Of a stretch of 64,000 nucleotides of DNA, positions 22,886-32,214 are shown in pieces (position 1 is the stretch's first letter; every line of letters starts with the position of its first letter). A program made the position numbers and the translations under genes. The DNA lies in contig JBCAYL010000001.1 of NCBI GenBank assembly GCA_038533575.1, positions 1,764,226 to 1,828,225 on the forward strand. Direction: 5' to 3'. The notes under the pieces are model-generated. The model did no database searches, was not told the origin of the DNA, and was given only the letters and a program-made list of their open reading frames with translations. The DNA comes from Pseudomonadota bacterium (lineage in GTDB: Bacteria > Pseudomonadota > Alphaproteobacteria > Rhodobacterales > Rhodobacteraceae).

Positions 22886-24355
22886 TCAGGCCTCAGCCAC
22901 GAGCGACGCCCAGCGCGCCACGAGCCCCTGCTGCATGAGCCGCGCGCGCCGCGCGTAGCTGCGCGAGCCCTGCGGCCGGTCGCGGTCCTGCGGCGGGATC
23001 GCTGCGCGGCGGTCCAGATCGGCGGAGACGATGGCGAAGGTGATGGGCTCCCGCCCCGGCGCCAGCACGTAACCCGCGAGCGCGCTCACGAAGTTCAGCG
23101 TGCCGGTCTTGGCCTTGATGCCGTAGCCGGGCGCGGGCACGGTCTCGCCCCGGCTGTTCTTGACGTTGATCGATTTCAGGATCGGTGCGAGCCCGTCGGC
23201 CTGCCCCAGCATCCCGGTGAGCGCGCGGCAGCTCACGCGGGAGGCGTCGCCGAGCCCCGAATGATCTACGAGGCCCATGGGCGTGCCGTAGCGCGCGGCG
23301 GCCCAGTCATTCATCCGCGCGGCAGAGGCCGCGAGCCCGCCGGGCGCCGCGCCCAGCGCTTGAGACGCCCGCAGCCCGAGCACCTCGGCGGTGAGATTGG
23401 TGGAGTATTTCAGCATCCCGCCGCAGAGCCCCTTGAGGTTGGGCGAGGTGTGGGAGGCGAGCACCGTGCCGCGCAACGGTTGGGTCTCGGCCTGCGCCTC
23501 CGGCAGCGTGATCCCTATGAACTCGGCGATGGTGCGGAAGACATCGCCTGCATAGACCGCCGGGCGCCGCACCGGCAGCCAGCGCGCGCCGCCATTGCCG
23601 AGCGCCCGCCGCGCCACCGTCCATTCCTCCACTTCCTCGCCCAGTTCGTGGGTATAGACCGGGTAGGCATCGGCCACGGCGCGCATCCGCGCCATGCGAA
23701 CCTCGGGCACGAAGCGGCCCGCGCGGGCATCCATGGTGAGCTCGTAGTCGCTGCCGTCCTTCTTCCACTCGAAATGGACGCGGTTGTAATTGAGATTGAG
23801 CCCGGAGATCGCGGGGTTGTAGCCCGCCTGCGTCGGCTGGCCGGGATCGACCTGCTGCACCGTGGGCAGCCCCCGGTCATCGACGAAAAAGCCCCCGGTG
23901 ATCGCGGTGACGCCCGCGTCTCGCAAGGTCCCCGCGAGGGTGCCGAGCGCGTCGCTGTCAAAGATCGGGTCGCCCGTGCCCTTCAGGATGAGATCGCCCT
24001 GCAGCACGCCCTCCACGATGGGCCCGGTGCCCATGAGGACGGTGGCAAAGCGGTAGGACGGACCCAGCGCATCGAGCGCGTAAAGCGCGGTGACCGCCTT
24101 GGCCACGGAAGCGGGCGGCATGGCCCTGTCGCCCCACATGTCCTCGAGCGGCGTGCCATCGGCGCGCGCGGCGTGAAAGCTCGTGAGCCCGCCGAGATTT
24201 GCGCGGGCCACGATTTCCGCGGCCGCCGGTGGCGGGCGGGTGCCCGGGCGCGCGATGGGGCGTAGGGAGGTGAGCGGGGCCGTGGCGAGCGCGGGGGCCG
24301 CGAGCCCGCCCAAAAGCCCCGCAAGGGCCGCGCGCCGTGTGAAGCGATGTGTCAT
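22886..24355 (-). CDS. dacB: D-alanyl-D-alanine carboxypeptidase/endopeptidase (PBP4, peptidase S13)
   Basis: A 489-residue PBP4-type enzyme that trims or opens peptide cross-links of peptidoglycan in the periplasm. It begins with a Tat-like leader ('TRRAALAGLLGGLAAPALA'). The three active-site motifs are visible: 'PPASVAKAVTALYALD' (SxxK), 'LKYSTNLTAEVLGL' (SxN) and 'GIKAKTGTLNFVSALAGYV' (KTG). The domain II/III insertion between SxxK and SxN is of normal size. It is convergent with the TerB-like gene and divergent from the DMT transporter. Confidence 0.93.
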   Translation of the reverse strand: MTHRFTRRAALAGLLGGLAAPALATAPLTSLRPIARPGTRPPPAAAEIVARANLGGLTSFHAARADGTPLEDMWGDRAMPPASVAKAVTALYALDALGPSYRFATVLMGTGPIVEGVLQGDLILKGTGDPIFDSDALGTLAGTLRDAGVTAITGGFFVDDRGLPTVQQVDPGQPTQAGYNPAISGLNLNYNRVHFEWKKDGSDYELTMDARAGRFVPEVRMARMRAVADAYPVYTHELGEEVEEWTVARRALGNGGARWLPVRRPAVYAGDVFRTIAEFIGITLPEAQAETQPLRGTVLASHTSPNLKGLCGGMLKYSTNLTAEVLGLRASQALGAAPGGLAASAARMNDWAAARYGTPMGLVDHSGLGDASRVSCRALTGMLGQADGLAPILKSINVKNSRGETVPAPGYGIKAKTGTLNFVSALAGYVLAPGREPITFAIVSADLDRRAAIPPQDRDRPQGSRSYARRARLMQQGLVARWASLVAEA

Positions 24356-24443
24356 GGCGCGGAGCCTAGCAAAGCAGACCTCTCAGACCAGTAAATTCCC
24401 GGCGAACTTCCGCTCCTGTTGCAAAGCTGCTAGCCGCCCTCCC

Positions 24444-25310
24444 ATGGGACGCGCTGTGATCATCATGCTCGTGGGGATGGCGCTGATCCCCCTGGGCGAC
24501 ACATTCGGGAAATTGCTGACCGAGGAGGGCGTTGCGCCCGCCTTCGTGGCCTTCACGCGGTTTGCCATCGCGGCGCTGATCCTCGTGCCCTTCATCCCCC
24601 GGCGCGACTACGCGGTGTTCAAGGATTGGCGCATCTGGTTCCGCGCCACGCTCATCGCTTGCGCGATCAGCTCGATCCTCAACGCGCTCGCGACCGAACC
24701 ACTGGCCAATGTCTTCGGCGCTTTCTTCATCGGGCCCATCGTGGCCTACACGCTGTCGGCATGGCTTTTGAAGGAGCCTGCGAGCCTGCCGCGCACGCTC
24801 CTGCTCCTTGTCGGGTTCTTGGGCGTGCTGATGGTGGTGCAGCCCGGCCCCGACATGCGCGCGGGGCTCCTCTTCGCGCTGCTCGCAGGGACGTTCTACG
24901 GGAGCTTCCTGACCGCCTCGAAATGGCTCGTGGACGCCGCCCCGCCGCTGACGCTCCTCTTCTCGCAGCTGGCCATCGCCGCCGTGCTCACCGCGCCGCT
25001 CGGCCTCGCCAACATGCCCTCGCTCGACGGCTGGACGCTGGCGATGACGACGGGCTCCTCGCTGGGCTCGATGCTGGGCAATCTCCTCCTCATCGTGGCC
25101 TTTAGCCTCGCGCATTCCACGCGCCTCGCGCCTTTCGTCTATTTCCAGATCGTGGCGGCCACAGTGCTCGGCTGGGCCGTCTTCGGGACGCTGCCCGATG
25201 CGCTGGCGCTCGCGGGCATGGCCATCGTCGTGGCCTCAGGCTTCGCCACGCTCCTCCTGCGCCCCGCTGCCGCGGCCCCAGTCGCCGGCGGCCCGGATGG
25301 CGCTCGATGA
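24444..25310 (+). CDS. DMT superfamily (EamA) transporter
   Basis: A 288-residue inner-membrane protein with ten predicted helices in two EamA halves ('[46 protein letters not shown]' starts half one; '[26 protein letters not shown]' starts half two). Such proteins export or import small metabolites; the substrate cannot be told. The ATG at 24444 gives the normal start; the frame is open upstream across the dacB promoter. Its last 67 bases overlap the 3' end of nadD on the opposite strand. Confidence 0.9.
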   Translation: MGRAVIIMLVGMALIPLGDTFGKLLTEEGVAPAFVAFTRFAIAALILVPFIPRRDYAVFKDWRIWFRATLIACAISSILNALATEPLANVFGAFFIGPIVAYTLSAWLLKEPASLPRTLLLLVGFLGVLMVVQPGPDMRAGLLFALLAGTFYGSFLTASKWLVDAAPPLTLLFSQLAIAAVLTAPLGLANMPSLDGWTLAMTTGSSLGSMLGNLLLIVAFSLAHSTRLAPFVYFQIVAATVLGWAVFGTLPDALALAGMAIVVASGFATLLLRPAAAAPVAGGPDGAR

Positions 25311-25880
25311 AGCGGCGTCCATGGGCACATTGATAAAGCACCAGGCAGGTGCCTCCGAGCGCGCGAGGAGCTGCGCGTAACGCCCCGGCAGCCGCGCGCG
25401 ACGGTAGAGCCGCGCCGCGGGCGAGACACGCGCGCCGGTGCGTTCCCCCGGGCGGGCGATGACGCCGACGCGCACGGTGTTGAGGATGGCCTCCCAATCC
25501 TGCCAGCGGTGAAACTGCGCGAGGTTGTCAGCCCCCATGAGCCAGGTGAAGCGGACGCCCGGATAGAGCCTGAGCAGCGCGTCGAGCGTCTCGGCGGTGT
25601 AACGAGTGCCAAGGTCGGCCTCGATGCCCGTGACGGTTACGCGGGGATGATCCATCAGGCGCTCCGCCTCGGCCATTCGCGCCGCAAGCTTTGCGGGCCC
25701 GCGGGCCTTTAGGGGATTGCCGGGGGTCACGAGCCACCAGACCGCGTCGAGCCCGAAGCGCCGCAAGGCTTGCTTGGTGATGTGCACGTGTCCGCCATGG
25801 GCCGGGTCGAAAGACCCGCCAAGGAGACCGATGCACTGCCCCGCGCGCGCCGTGGGCCGCCCATGTGATCGAAACGTCAT
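25236..25880 (-). CDS. nadD: Nicotinate-nucleotide adenylyltransferase
   Basis: NadD joins nicotinate mononucleotide and ATP to form deamido-NAD, the step before NadE. The 214-residue product has '[23 protein letters not shown]' (the GxFDPxHxGH nucleotidyl-transferase start), '[12 protein letters not shown]', '[38 protein letters not shown]' and the 'SSSAIR' (usually SSTxIR) motif near the end. The ATG at 25878-25880 is taken; a GTG nine bases upstream is possible. The C-terminal 25 codons overlap the convergent transporter gene, although the last conserved motif lies partly inside that overlap, so the extension is real coding sequence. Confidence 0.93.
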   Translation of the reverse strand: MTFRSHGRPTARAGQCIGLLGGSFDPAHGGHVHITKQALRRFGLDAVWWLVTPGNPLKARGPAKLAARMAEAERLMDHPRVTVTGIEADLGTRYTAETLDALLRLYPGVRFTWLMGADNLAQFHRWQDWEAILNTVRVGVIARPGERTGARVSPAARLYRRARLPGRYAQLLARSEAPAWCFINVPMDAASSSAIRAAGDWGRGSGAQEERGEA

Positions 25881-25955
25881 GGAGCGCACCTAATCCGCCC
25901 CGGCGCGGGACCACAAGCGCCCTCCCGGCTGGCTCAGTCCGCACTCAACACGGTT

Positions 25956-26417
25956 TCAACCCAAGGCGGGCGTGCCCATGATGAGCTCCCGCACATTGGG
26001 GACGATGACGAGCAGGAGCGTCGCCGCAGAGACGAAGAGGATCGAGCCCACATGCAGCGCAGCCACCGGATGATCCTTGATGCCCTTGAGCCCGCCCGCA
26101 TCGCGCACGAGGCACCAGGAGCCCTTCACGAAGGGCCAGATGAAGCCGAGGAGCAGCCCCACCGGGTAGGCAAAAACCGCCTCACCGATGGGGGCTTCTA
26201 CCAACTGGATGAAGGCGCCAAGGCCGCCGCCGATGGCGGCCCCCAGCAGGCTTTTCACCGCCTTGCCGGAGGAGGCCATGCCCTGCGGGCGCAGCCCGCC
26301 CGGATCCACGATCTTGCCGTCTGCGTCGGTGACCGGCGACGCGCTGTCCTCCACAAAGCCCATGCCGATGATGCCGCCGACGAAGAGGCCGAGGCAGAGC
26401 AATCCGAAAAATGCCAT
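25956..26417 (-). CDS. Hypothetical membrane protein (153 aa)
   Basis: A 153-residue protein with three to four hydrophobic helices ('FFGLLCLGLFVGGIIGMGFV', 'LLGAAIGGGLGAFIQLV', 'AVFAYPVGLLLGFIWPFV', 'VGSILFVSAATLLLVIVPNV') separated by short loops. I do not recognise a family. The ATG at 26415-26417 is preceded by AAAGGAG at ideal distance, so this is a real gene; the longer upstream frame is not used. It lies alone between nadD and the MOSC gene, all on the minus strand. Confidence 0.7.
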   Translation of the reverse strand: MAFFGLLCLGLFVGGIIGMGFVEDSASPVTDADGKIVDPGGLRPQGMASSGKAVKSLLGAAIGGGLGAFIQLVEAPIGEAVFAYPVGLLLGFIWPFVKGSWCLVRDAGGLKGIKDHPVAALHVGSILFVSAATLLLVIVPNVRELIMGTPALG

Positions 26418-26568
26418 CTGAAACTCCTTTCGCTGCAATCCACCCGAAGCCCGCCGCAGCGCGCGCGGGCCCGGGGCACTGAAATCGCGGAGAGATGCTA
26501 AGGGCAGTGCAGGGAAAGACAGTGCCCAAATTTCAATCTGAGCGGGAAATCGCTCACGGCAGTGCGCC

Positions 26569-27033
26569 TCATGCGGGTGTGACCGTGTCGCCCAGGCTGA
26601 CCACCCCCGGCGCGAGCACGCTGGCATACATGCCGCCATGGCCGCGCACGGCGCTGTAGCCGCCATGGCCGAGCGTCTCTTCCATCCGTGAGCAGGGTGG
26701 GCAGGGCCCGGACACCTCGAGCAGCGCCGTCCCGAGCCGCACCTGCCCCTTCCGAAGCGCGGCGAGATTGATGCCGGAGACGACGATATTGCGGCGCAGC
26801 ATCTCAGGGCACACCGCGCGCCGCGCGAGGGCCGCAATCACGGGCAGGTGCTCAGCCTGGATGAGGGTGACGGCGCGCTTGCCCGCCTTGGCGCGGTCTC
26901 CGAGGAGACCGTTCGCGTCGATTTCCGCCTCGGTTACGATCTCCATGTCCGCGCGCCGAGCGGGGCGCAGGCCGATCCAAGCCACTTTGCCCGCGCCGCC
27001 ATGGCGCGCCATCATCTCGCGCAGCTCGACCAT
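26569..27033 (-). CDS. MOSC domain-containing protein
   Basis: A 154-residue MOSC (molybdenum cofactor sulfurase C-terminal) protein. 'VAWIGLRPARRADMEIVTEAEIDANGLLGDRAKAGKRAVTLIQAEHLPVIAAL' and 'LRRNIVVSGINLAALRKGQVRLGTALLEVSGPCPPCSRMEETLGHGGYSAVRGHGGMYASVL' contain the family's 'GD', 'RRNI', 'L..Gp..PC' with the conserved Cys, and 'G..G.YA.VL'. MOSC proteins carry sulfur on that cysteine or act in reducing N-hydroxylated compounds with molybdenum cofactor. The start is either the ATG at 27031-27033 or a GTG nine bases before. It follows the FNT channel gene closely on the same strand. Confidence 0.85.
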   Translation of the reverse strand: MVELREMMARHGGAGKVAWIGLRPARRADMEIVTEAEIDANGLLGDRAKAGKRAVTLIQAEHLPVIAALARRAVCPEMLRRNIVVSGINLAALRKGQVRLGTALLEVSGPCPPCSRMEETLGHGGYSAVRGHGGMYASVLAPGVVSLGDTVTPA

Positions 27034-27058
27034 GGCCCCCACCGCTCCCCGCTTACCG

Positions 27059-27904
27059 TCAGCTCTCGGACGGTTCGACCTCGTCCATCACCTGGCCCCA
27101 AGCCATCAGCGCGAAGATCACCGTCCCGCCCACGACATTGCCCGCAAAGACAGGTCCGAAAAAGCTCAAAGCGCCGCCGAGGCCGAGCTCTCCCTGCACC
27201 GCGAGAAAGGCCATCTCCACCGACCCCGCGACGATATGGGCAAAGTCGCCCGCCGCGATGAGCCACGTGAAGACGAGGATCACGAAGAAAGAGGAAAACC
27301 GCGCCTGCGGCAGCATCCAGACCAGCGCGGCCACGAGGATGCCCGCCGGGATCGCGCGCACGAAGCCGTCCCAGCCATTGATGCCCATCGCGTGCCGCGA
27401 GAGATCGCCCATGACGGCGACGACATCGGCGGGCAGCGCCACGGTGTGGGCATAGAACGTGGCGATGAGGAACGCGCCCACGACATTGGCGCCAAGCACG
27501 ATGGCCCAGAGCCGCATCATCTGGAGGAAACAGCCCAGCGTGCGCTTCTGCAGAACAGGGAGCACGGTCGTGATCGTATTCTCGGTGAAGAGCTGCATGC
27601 GCCCGAGGATCACGAGCATGAAGCCCAGCGAGTAGCCGAGGTTCTCCACGAGGTAGCGCCAGGGCGCGTCCGGCAGCGAGGCCCGCAGCACCGCTTCCCC
27701 CACCACGGAGAAGGAAATCATGATGCCCGCGGCGATGCCGGACCACATGAGAGAGCGGTTGGGGCGCTGGAGCTCCTCCTCCCCGTCGCGCCGGATCACC
27801 TCGTAGATGAGCTTGGGCGCGAGGCTCGAAGCCTCCTCGACATCGGACTTCGCGGTGCCCCCGGCGGGGTGCTGATTTACCGTGCTAGCTGTATCTTTGG
27901 CCAT
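27059..27904 (-). CDS. Formate/nitrite transporter (FNT) family channel
   Basis: A 281-residue FNT-type channel with six helices, for example 'WSGIAAGIMISFSVVGEAVL', 'LGYSLGFMLVILGRMQLFTENTITTVLPVLQ' (the FNT 'G..LFTEN' region), 'LWAIVLGANVVGAFLIATFYA' and 'FFGPVFAGNVVGGTVIFALMAWGQV' (the second half 'GN..GG'). Family members pass formate, nitrite or hydrosulfide as weak acids. An N-terminal hydrophilic tail of about 65 residues precedes the channel. No enzyme for formate or nitrite adjoins it. The ATG at 27902-27904 is 94 bases from the divergent gene at 27998. Confidence 0.9.
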   Translation of the reverse strand: MAKDTASTVNQHPAGGTAKSDVEEASSLAPKLIYEVIRRDGEEELQRPNRSLMWSGIAAGIMISFSVVGEAVLRASLPDAPWRYLVENLGYSLGFMLVILGRMQLFTENTITTVLPVLQKRTLGCFLQMMRLWAIVLGANVVGAFLIATFYAHTVALPADVVAVMGDLSRHAMGINGWDGFVRAIPAGILVAALVWMLPQARFSSFFVILVFTWLIAAGDFAHIVAGSVEMAFLAVQGELGLGGALSFFGPVFAGNVVGGTVIFALMAWGQVMDEVEPSES

Positions 27905-27997
27905 GTGGTGCAACCGCAGGGCTGTCCAAAGGGTTCCAACGAATCTCATTGGATGGCACATTGCAGGCATTTCAGAATGTCATTCAGCAGGTCCCCC

Positions 27998-28969
27998 ATG
28001 TCGCCGTTCCAGGCCTTTTCGAAGCTTTTGCACGTCAACCCGGCGCTGGGGAACATCGTCCTCGCCGGGCTTGGCATCCTTGCCGCCGCCGCCATCGCGC
28101 TCAGTTGGGGCAATGTCGGCAACCTCGTGCCGCTCGGTATGACCATCGTGGCCCTCGGCGTGGCCACGACCCTCATTGCCGCGATCTTCCGCAATGACAC
28201 GATGCAGACCTTCTTGGCCTGGCTCGTGATCGCCGGGGTCGTGGTCGTCCTCGGTCTCGGCCTCGATGCCATGCTCGGCCGCAAGGGCACGGGGATTGCG
28301 CCGCCCCTGCCCTGCTGGTCGACCATGTTCTCGGAGACCCGCGAACAATGCGAAGCGCGGCTCACCTCCACGACGCGCGTGGCCGTCGTGCGCCCGACGC
28401 CCGTGCCGCGAAGGCCGTCGAGCGCTTTGCCTCCCCGGCCGCGCCCCCCTGTCTCGGCCCCCTCGCGCGCGCCCTCCTCAGTATCGAACGGGGGCGAAAG
28501 CGTGCAGCCGCAATCCGCTGAGGAGGACGTGGTGGAAGCGCCGATCATCGTGTCAGAGGCCCCCGCGCGCGAGATCCGGCCGGTGCCGCTGCCCGACAGT
28601 GTGGCCGTGCGGCTTTCGGCGACCGGTACGGAGCGTGTTCTTCTAAGCGACGTGGACCGCTCCCCCGCCCGGGTCTTCACCCATGTCTTCGCCGGTGACG
28701 CGGCCTCTGGCGGCGGCGCCTCCTTGGCGGAAGGGCTTCAGGCCGGCGGCTGGCCCAATGCCGCGAAGAACGTCGAGGTGGTCGATGTCCGGGTGAGTGA
28801 AACGCAGATCCGCTACTACCACGAAGGCGATGCGAGCCTCGCCACGGCCCTAGGCGCAGATCTCGCGCGCCTCCTGCGGCGGAGCGAGGTCCCCGTGCGC
28901 GATTTCTCGGCGCTGGGACTGAGCGCGCGACCGGGCACGCTGGAGATCTGGCTCGAACCGGGCGCGTGA
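27998..28969 (+). CDS. Membrane-anchored hypothetical protein with LytR_C-like tail
   Basis: A 323-residue protein. Residues 15-85 contain three hydrophobic helices ('IVLAGLGILAAAAIALSWG', 'LVPLGMTIVALGVATTLIAAI', 'FLAWLVIAGVVVVLGLGLDAM'), followed by a proline-rich linker of about 100 residues and a C-terminal domain 'NVEVVDVRVSETQIRYYHEGDASLATALGADLARLLRRSEVPVRDFSALGLSARPGTLEIWL'. That tail has the alternation of the LytR C-terminal or SPOR-like folds ('V.V.......VRYY...D...A..LA..L......VRDF......PG..EIWL'), an impression I could not test. The start may also be the ATG at 27977. Function unknown; an envelope role is inferred. Confidence 0.65.
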   Translation: MSPFQAFSKLLHVNPALGNIVLAGLGILAAAAIALSWGNVGNLVPLGMTIVALGVATTLIAAIFRNDTMQTFLAWLVIAGVVVVLGLGLDAMLGRKGTGIAPPLPCWSTMFSETREQCEARLTSTTRVAVVRPTPVPRRPSSALPPRPRPPVSAPSRAPSSVSNGGESVQPQSAEEDVVEAPIIVSEAPAREIRPVPLPDSVAVRLSATGTERVLLSDVDRSPARVFTHVFAGDAASGGGASLAEGLQAGGWPNAAKNVEVVDVRVSETQIRYYHEGDASLATALGADLARLLRRSEVPVRDFSALGLSARPGTLEIWLEPGA

Positions 28970-29003
28970 CGCCGCGGGCCGGTGGAAGGCCTTTCGCCCA
29001 GGT

Positions 29004-29546
29004 TCAGAAGGCCGGGCAGCTGTTGATCTCGCTCAGCGCTTTCCGCCAGGCGGCATCGCCGTCGAAGGGCACGGTGCGCCAGTCCTCCGGGTTCTTGAGC
29101 GGCCACATCCCCGTGGCGATCATGTAAGTCGGCCGGTAGGTCGGCTGCCCGGTTTCCACCATGGCCGCGCAGGCCTCCAGGAAGTAACGGCTCTCGGGGT
29201 CGCGGAAGAGATCGGCGGCGGCCTTCACCTCGTCCATGATGTCGCGCGAATAGCCTGCGAAGGTCCACGAATAGAGATCCTGCAGCACCATGTGCGCGCT
29301 TTCGTCCTTCACCCGCTGCTGGTCGTAGAGGGCGTAGGAATTGAAGCTCAGCCACACCGCGAAGGCATTCTCGTAGACCCCGGCATGGATGCAGGCCCGC
29401 ACCACCCGCGCGAGCTCCGGCGGGGTGATCTCGGTGTCGAGCTCGGCATGGGGCACGCAGCCGAGATCTCGCGGCGCGGTGTATTCCTCTGCCGCGAGCG
29501 GCGCCGGCAGCAGGAGAGCGACAAGGGCGAGAGACGAGGCACGCAT
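29004..29546 (-). CDS. Exported hypothetical protein (180 aa)
   Basis: A 180-residue protein with a signal peptide 'MRASSLALVALLLPAPLAAEE' and a helical, acidic mature part with three cysteines ('DLGCVPHAELDTEITPPELARVVRACIHAGVYENAFAVWLSFNSYALYDQQRVKDESAHMVLQDLYSWTF', final 'EINSCPAF'). The pattern suggests a periplasmic helical-bundle domain but I recognise no family. It stands alone between the membrane protein gene (convergent) and ettA (divergent). Confidence 0.65.
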   Translation of the reverse strand: MRASSLALVALLLPAPLAAEEYTAPRDLGCVPHAELDTEITPPELARVVRACIHAGVYENAFAVWLSFNSYALYDQQRVKDESAHMVLQDLYSWTFAGYSRDIMDEVKAAADLFRDPESRYFLEACAAMVETGQPTYRPTYMIATGMWPLKNPEDWRTVPFDGDAAWRKALSEINSCPAF

Positions 29547-29681
29547 AGCATCACGCTATGCCGCCCTGCCCCGGCGCCAAAATCACAATGAAGCCAGCGG
29601 CCCGCGGCGGCCCACCTCGCATTGCCCTCCCCGGCCCTTCTGGCTAGATCACGGGCGGCACGCGGAGCGTAGGAGAAACCC

Positions 29682-31337
29682 ATGGCAGCCTATCAGTACG
29701 TCTACCGCATGGACGGCGTCTCGAAGACCTATTCGGGCGGCAAGAAGACGTTCGAGAACATCCGCCTGAGCTTTCTGCCGGGCGTCAAGATCGGCGTCGT
29801 GGGCGTGAACGGCGCGGGTAAATCGACGCTCCTCAAGATCATGGCCGGCCTCGACAAGGATTTCTCCGGCGAGGCCTGGGCCGCCGAGGGCGCGCGCGTG
29901 GGCTACCTCCCCCAGGAGCCGCAGCTCGACCCGGCAAAGACGGTCCGCGAGAACGTCATGGAAGGCGTGGCCGACAAGAAGGCAAAGCTCGACCGCTTCA
30001 ACGAGCTCGCGATGAACTATTCCGACGAGACCGCCGACGAGATGGCCCAGCTCCAGGACGAGATCGACAGCCAGAACCTCTGGGACCTCGACGCCCAGAT
30101 CGACATCTCCATGGAGGCGCTCCGCTGCCCGCCCGACGACGCCATGCCCGAGCACCTCTCGGGCGGCGAGGCGCGCCGTGTCGCCCTCTGCAAGCTCCTC
30201 CTCGAAGCGCCCGAAATGCTCCTCCTCGACGAGCCAACGAACCACCTCGACGCCGAAACGATCGCCTGGCTCCAGCAGCACCTCATCGCCTATCCCGGCA
30301 CGATCCTCGTCGTCACCCACGACCGCTACTTCCTCGACGACATTACCGGCTGGATCCTCGAGCTCGACCGCGGCCGCGGCATCCCTTACGAGGGCAATTA
30401 CTCAGCCTGGCTCGAGCAGAAGGCCAAGCGCCTCGAGCAGGAGGCCAAGGAGGATCGCTCGAAGCAGAAGACGCTCGAGCGCGAACTCGAATGGATGCGC
30501 CAGGGGCAGAAGGCCCGGCAATCCAAGCAAAAGGCCCGCATCGACCGCTACAACGAACTCGCAAACCAATCCGAGCGTGAGAAGCTCTCCCGCGCGCAGA
30601 TCATCATCCCGAACGGTCCACGCCTCGGCGGCAAGGTGATCGAGGTGGAGGGGCTGAAGAAGGCCATGGGCGACAAGCTCCTCATCGAGGACCTGACCTT
30701 CGCACTCCCCCCGGGCGGCATCGTCGGCGTCATCGGCCCGAACGGCGCGGGTAAATCCACGCTCTTCAAGATGCTCACCGGCCAGGAAGCGCCCGACGCG
30801 GGCGCCGTCACCTACGGCGACACGGTGGACCTCGCCTATGTCGACCAGTCCCGCGACGCCCTCGACGCGGGCAAGACCGTCTGGGAGGAGATCGCCGACG
30901 GCCTCGACATCATCCAGCTGGGCGACGCGGAAATGAATTCCCGCGCCTACTGCTCCGCCTTCAACTTCAAGGGCGGCGATCAGCAGAAGAAAGTCGGTAT
31001 GCTGTCGGGCGGCGAACGCAACCGCGTCCACATGGCCAAACTGCTCCGCTCCGGCGGCAACGTGCTTCTTTTGGACGAACCCACCAACGACCTAGACGTC
31101 GAAACGTTGCGAGCTTTGGAAGACGCCCTCGTCGACTTCGCCGGCTGCGCCGTCGTCATCAGCCACGACCGCTTCTTCCTAGACCGCATCTGCACGCATA
31201 TCCTGGCCTTCGAAGGCGAAGCCCACGTGGAATGGTTCGAAGGCAACTTCGAGGATTACGAGGAAGACAAAAAGCGGCGGCTGGGAGCGGATGCGCTGGA
31301 GCCGAAGCGAATCAAGCACAAGAAGTTTGTGAGGTAG
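29682..31337 (+). CDS. ettA: Energy-dependent translational throttle protein EttA (ABC-F)
   Basis: EttA binds the ribosomal E site and gates elongation according to the ATP/ADP ratio. The 551 residues carry two ABC modules: Walker A '[16 protein letters not shown]' and '[16 protein letters not shown]', signatures '[15 protein letters not shown]' and '[15 protein letters not shown]', Walker B '[11 protein letters not shown]' and '[11 protein letters not shown]'. Between them is the charged linker '[42 protein letters not shown]', and the arm insertion characteristic of EttA lies in the first module. Its stop is one base from the stop of the convergent gene at 31339, with no terminator between them. 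Confidence 0.96.
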   Translation: MAAYQYVYRMDGVSKTYSGGKKTFENIRLSFLPGVKIGVVGVNGAGKSTLLKIMAGLDKDFSGEAWAAEGARVGYLPQEPQLDPAKTVRENVMEGVADKKAKLDRFNELAMNYSDETADEMAQLQDEIDSQNLWDLDAQIDISMEALRCPPDDAMPEHLSGGEARRVALCKLLLEAPEMLLLDEPTNHLDAETIAWLQQHLIAYPGTILVVTHDRYFLDDITGWILELDRGRGIPYEGNYSAWLEQKAKRLEQEAKEDRSKQKTLERELEWMRQGQKARQSKQKARIDRYNELANQSEREKLSRAQIIIPNGPRLGGKVIEVEGLKKAMGDKLLIEDLTFALPPGGIVGVIGPNGAGKSTLFKMLTGQEAPDAGAVTYGDTVDLAYVDQSRDALDAGKTVWEEIADGLDIIQLGDAEMNSRAYCSAFNFKGGDQQKKVGMLSGGERNRVHMAKLLRSGGNVLLLDEPTNDLDVETLRALEDALVDFAGCAVVISHDRFFLDRICTHILAFEGEAHVEWFEGNFEDYEEDKKRRLGADALEPKRIKHKKFVR

Positions 31338-31338
31338 T

Positions 31339-31734
31339 CTATTCTCCTGCTGAACTTCTGCCGAAAACGTAAGCAAGCGCGGCGATCACCAGCGCAAAGG
31401 ATCTTTCGATTTGTCGTTCCCAAAAGTCAATCGCTTCAGGTGCATTCGCCTCAGTTAAGCCGCCGAGGTCCTGAACCTTAAAGAAAGAAAACGCGGCCAG
31501 CGCCAACCCACAAAGGATTACAATAAGTGCGGCAGAGGAGCTCGCGGATACATCGCCGAAAACCCAGCCAAGCAGTCCCTGTTTATCTCTAGCTAAGGCC
31601 CTATTGTGGCTGTTATTTTCTTTTGCCAGCTCCAATTCAAGCTTTTTGCTTTCTGACAGTGCTTGATTGAGCTCGGGATCTTGGCCTTGCTTGTTAGTAA
31701 TTCCGGCTTTTGCTTGTTCGCGATCAATCGCCAT
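31339..31734 (-). CDS. Two-helix membrane protein, partner of the ImmA-like peptidase
   Basis: A 131-residue protein of no family I know. The N-terminal half is hydrophilic and predicted helical or coiled coil ('DPELNQALSESKKLELELAKENNSHNRALARDKQG'); two hydrophobic segments follow, 'SSAALIVILCGLALAAFSFF' and 'SFALVIAALAYVFG', joined by a 25-residue acidic loop. It overlaps the end of the peptidase gene by 11 bases, so the two are translated together. The nucleotide composition is clearly less GC-rich (near half G+C) than its neighbours, as expected for acquired DNA. It may be the effector or the sensor of the pair; nothing in the sequence decides. Confidence 0.7.
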   Translation of the reverse strand: MAIDREQAKAGITNKQGQDPELNQALSESKKLELELAKENNSHNRALARDKQGLLGWVFGDVSASSSAALIVILCGLALAAFSFFKVQDLGGLTEANAPEAIDFWERQIERSFALVIAALAYVFGRSSAGE

Positions 31735-32209
31735 ATGCTTTTTGCAGCCGATACTTCATTGCAGGAACCGACACAGCGAACAACTTCGCCATCGTAGGGA
31801 TTGGAAGGTGACGAAATTCGTCGAGCAAGAACTTCGGCATCAATAGATTTCCGGCGAACTCATTTGCCTCAACTTCGTGGCGATCATAATATGCTGGCGC
31901 CGATCTAAGAAGCACTTGGTATTCGCTTGATGCAGCCCACTCACGATGTAGAAAATGATGCCCGAGTTCATGAGCTAAGGTGAACCTCTGACGGTTAGGA
32001 TGCTCGGCCTCGTTTACGTAAATCGCGCGCTCCTCGGCATCGTAGAACCCGGACACGTCGGCCAGTTTCGTGCTGAAGGTAGCGAACACCACCTCAATAT
32101 CTTCCTCCTCCGCGATCTCGGTAGGATCAACGGGGGGACGTTGGATGGCGTAGTCGTCCAATAACTCCTCAGCAGTGCGCCTAGCCAGTCTGGTGTTTGC
32201 CACGGTCAT
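31724..32209 (-). CDS. ImmA/IrrE family metallo-endopeptidase
   Basis: A 161-residue zinc peptidase: 'RQRFTLAHELGHHFLHREW' gives His80-Glu81-x-x-His84, and 'HEVEANEFAGNLLMP' gives the third ligand, the arrangement of ImmA/IrrE proteins that cleave Xre-type repressors (ImmR in ICEBs1, DdrO in Deinococcus). No Xre repressor gene adjoins it and the frame contains no helix-turn-helix, so its target is elsewhere or absent. The ATG at 32207-32209 has no clear Shine-Dalgarno; a GTTC-N7-GTTC SOS box begins five bases upstream, so the transcript may be nearly leaderless. The region is less GC-rich than the chromosome around it. Confidence 0.85.
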   Translation of the reverse strand: MTVANTRLARRTAEELLDDYAIQRPPVDPTEIAEEEDIEVVFATFSTKLADVSGFYDAEERAIYVNEAEHPNRQRFTLAHELGHHFLHREWAASSEYQVLLRSAPAYYDRHEVEANEFAGNLLMPKFLLDEFRHLPIPTMAKLFAVSVPAMKYRLQKAYGD

Positions 32210-32214
32210 ATCAA

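Noticed and set aside
26768-27976. Plus-strand frame continuous with the membrane protein at 27998
   Set aside because: It runs antisense through the MOSC and FNT genes; the hydrophobic start and coding pattern begin only at 27977 or 27998.
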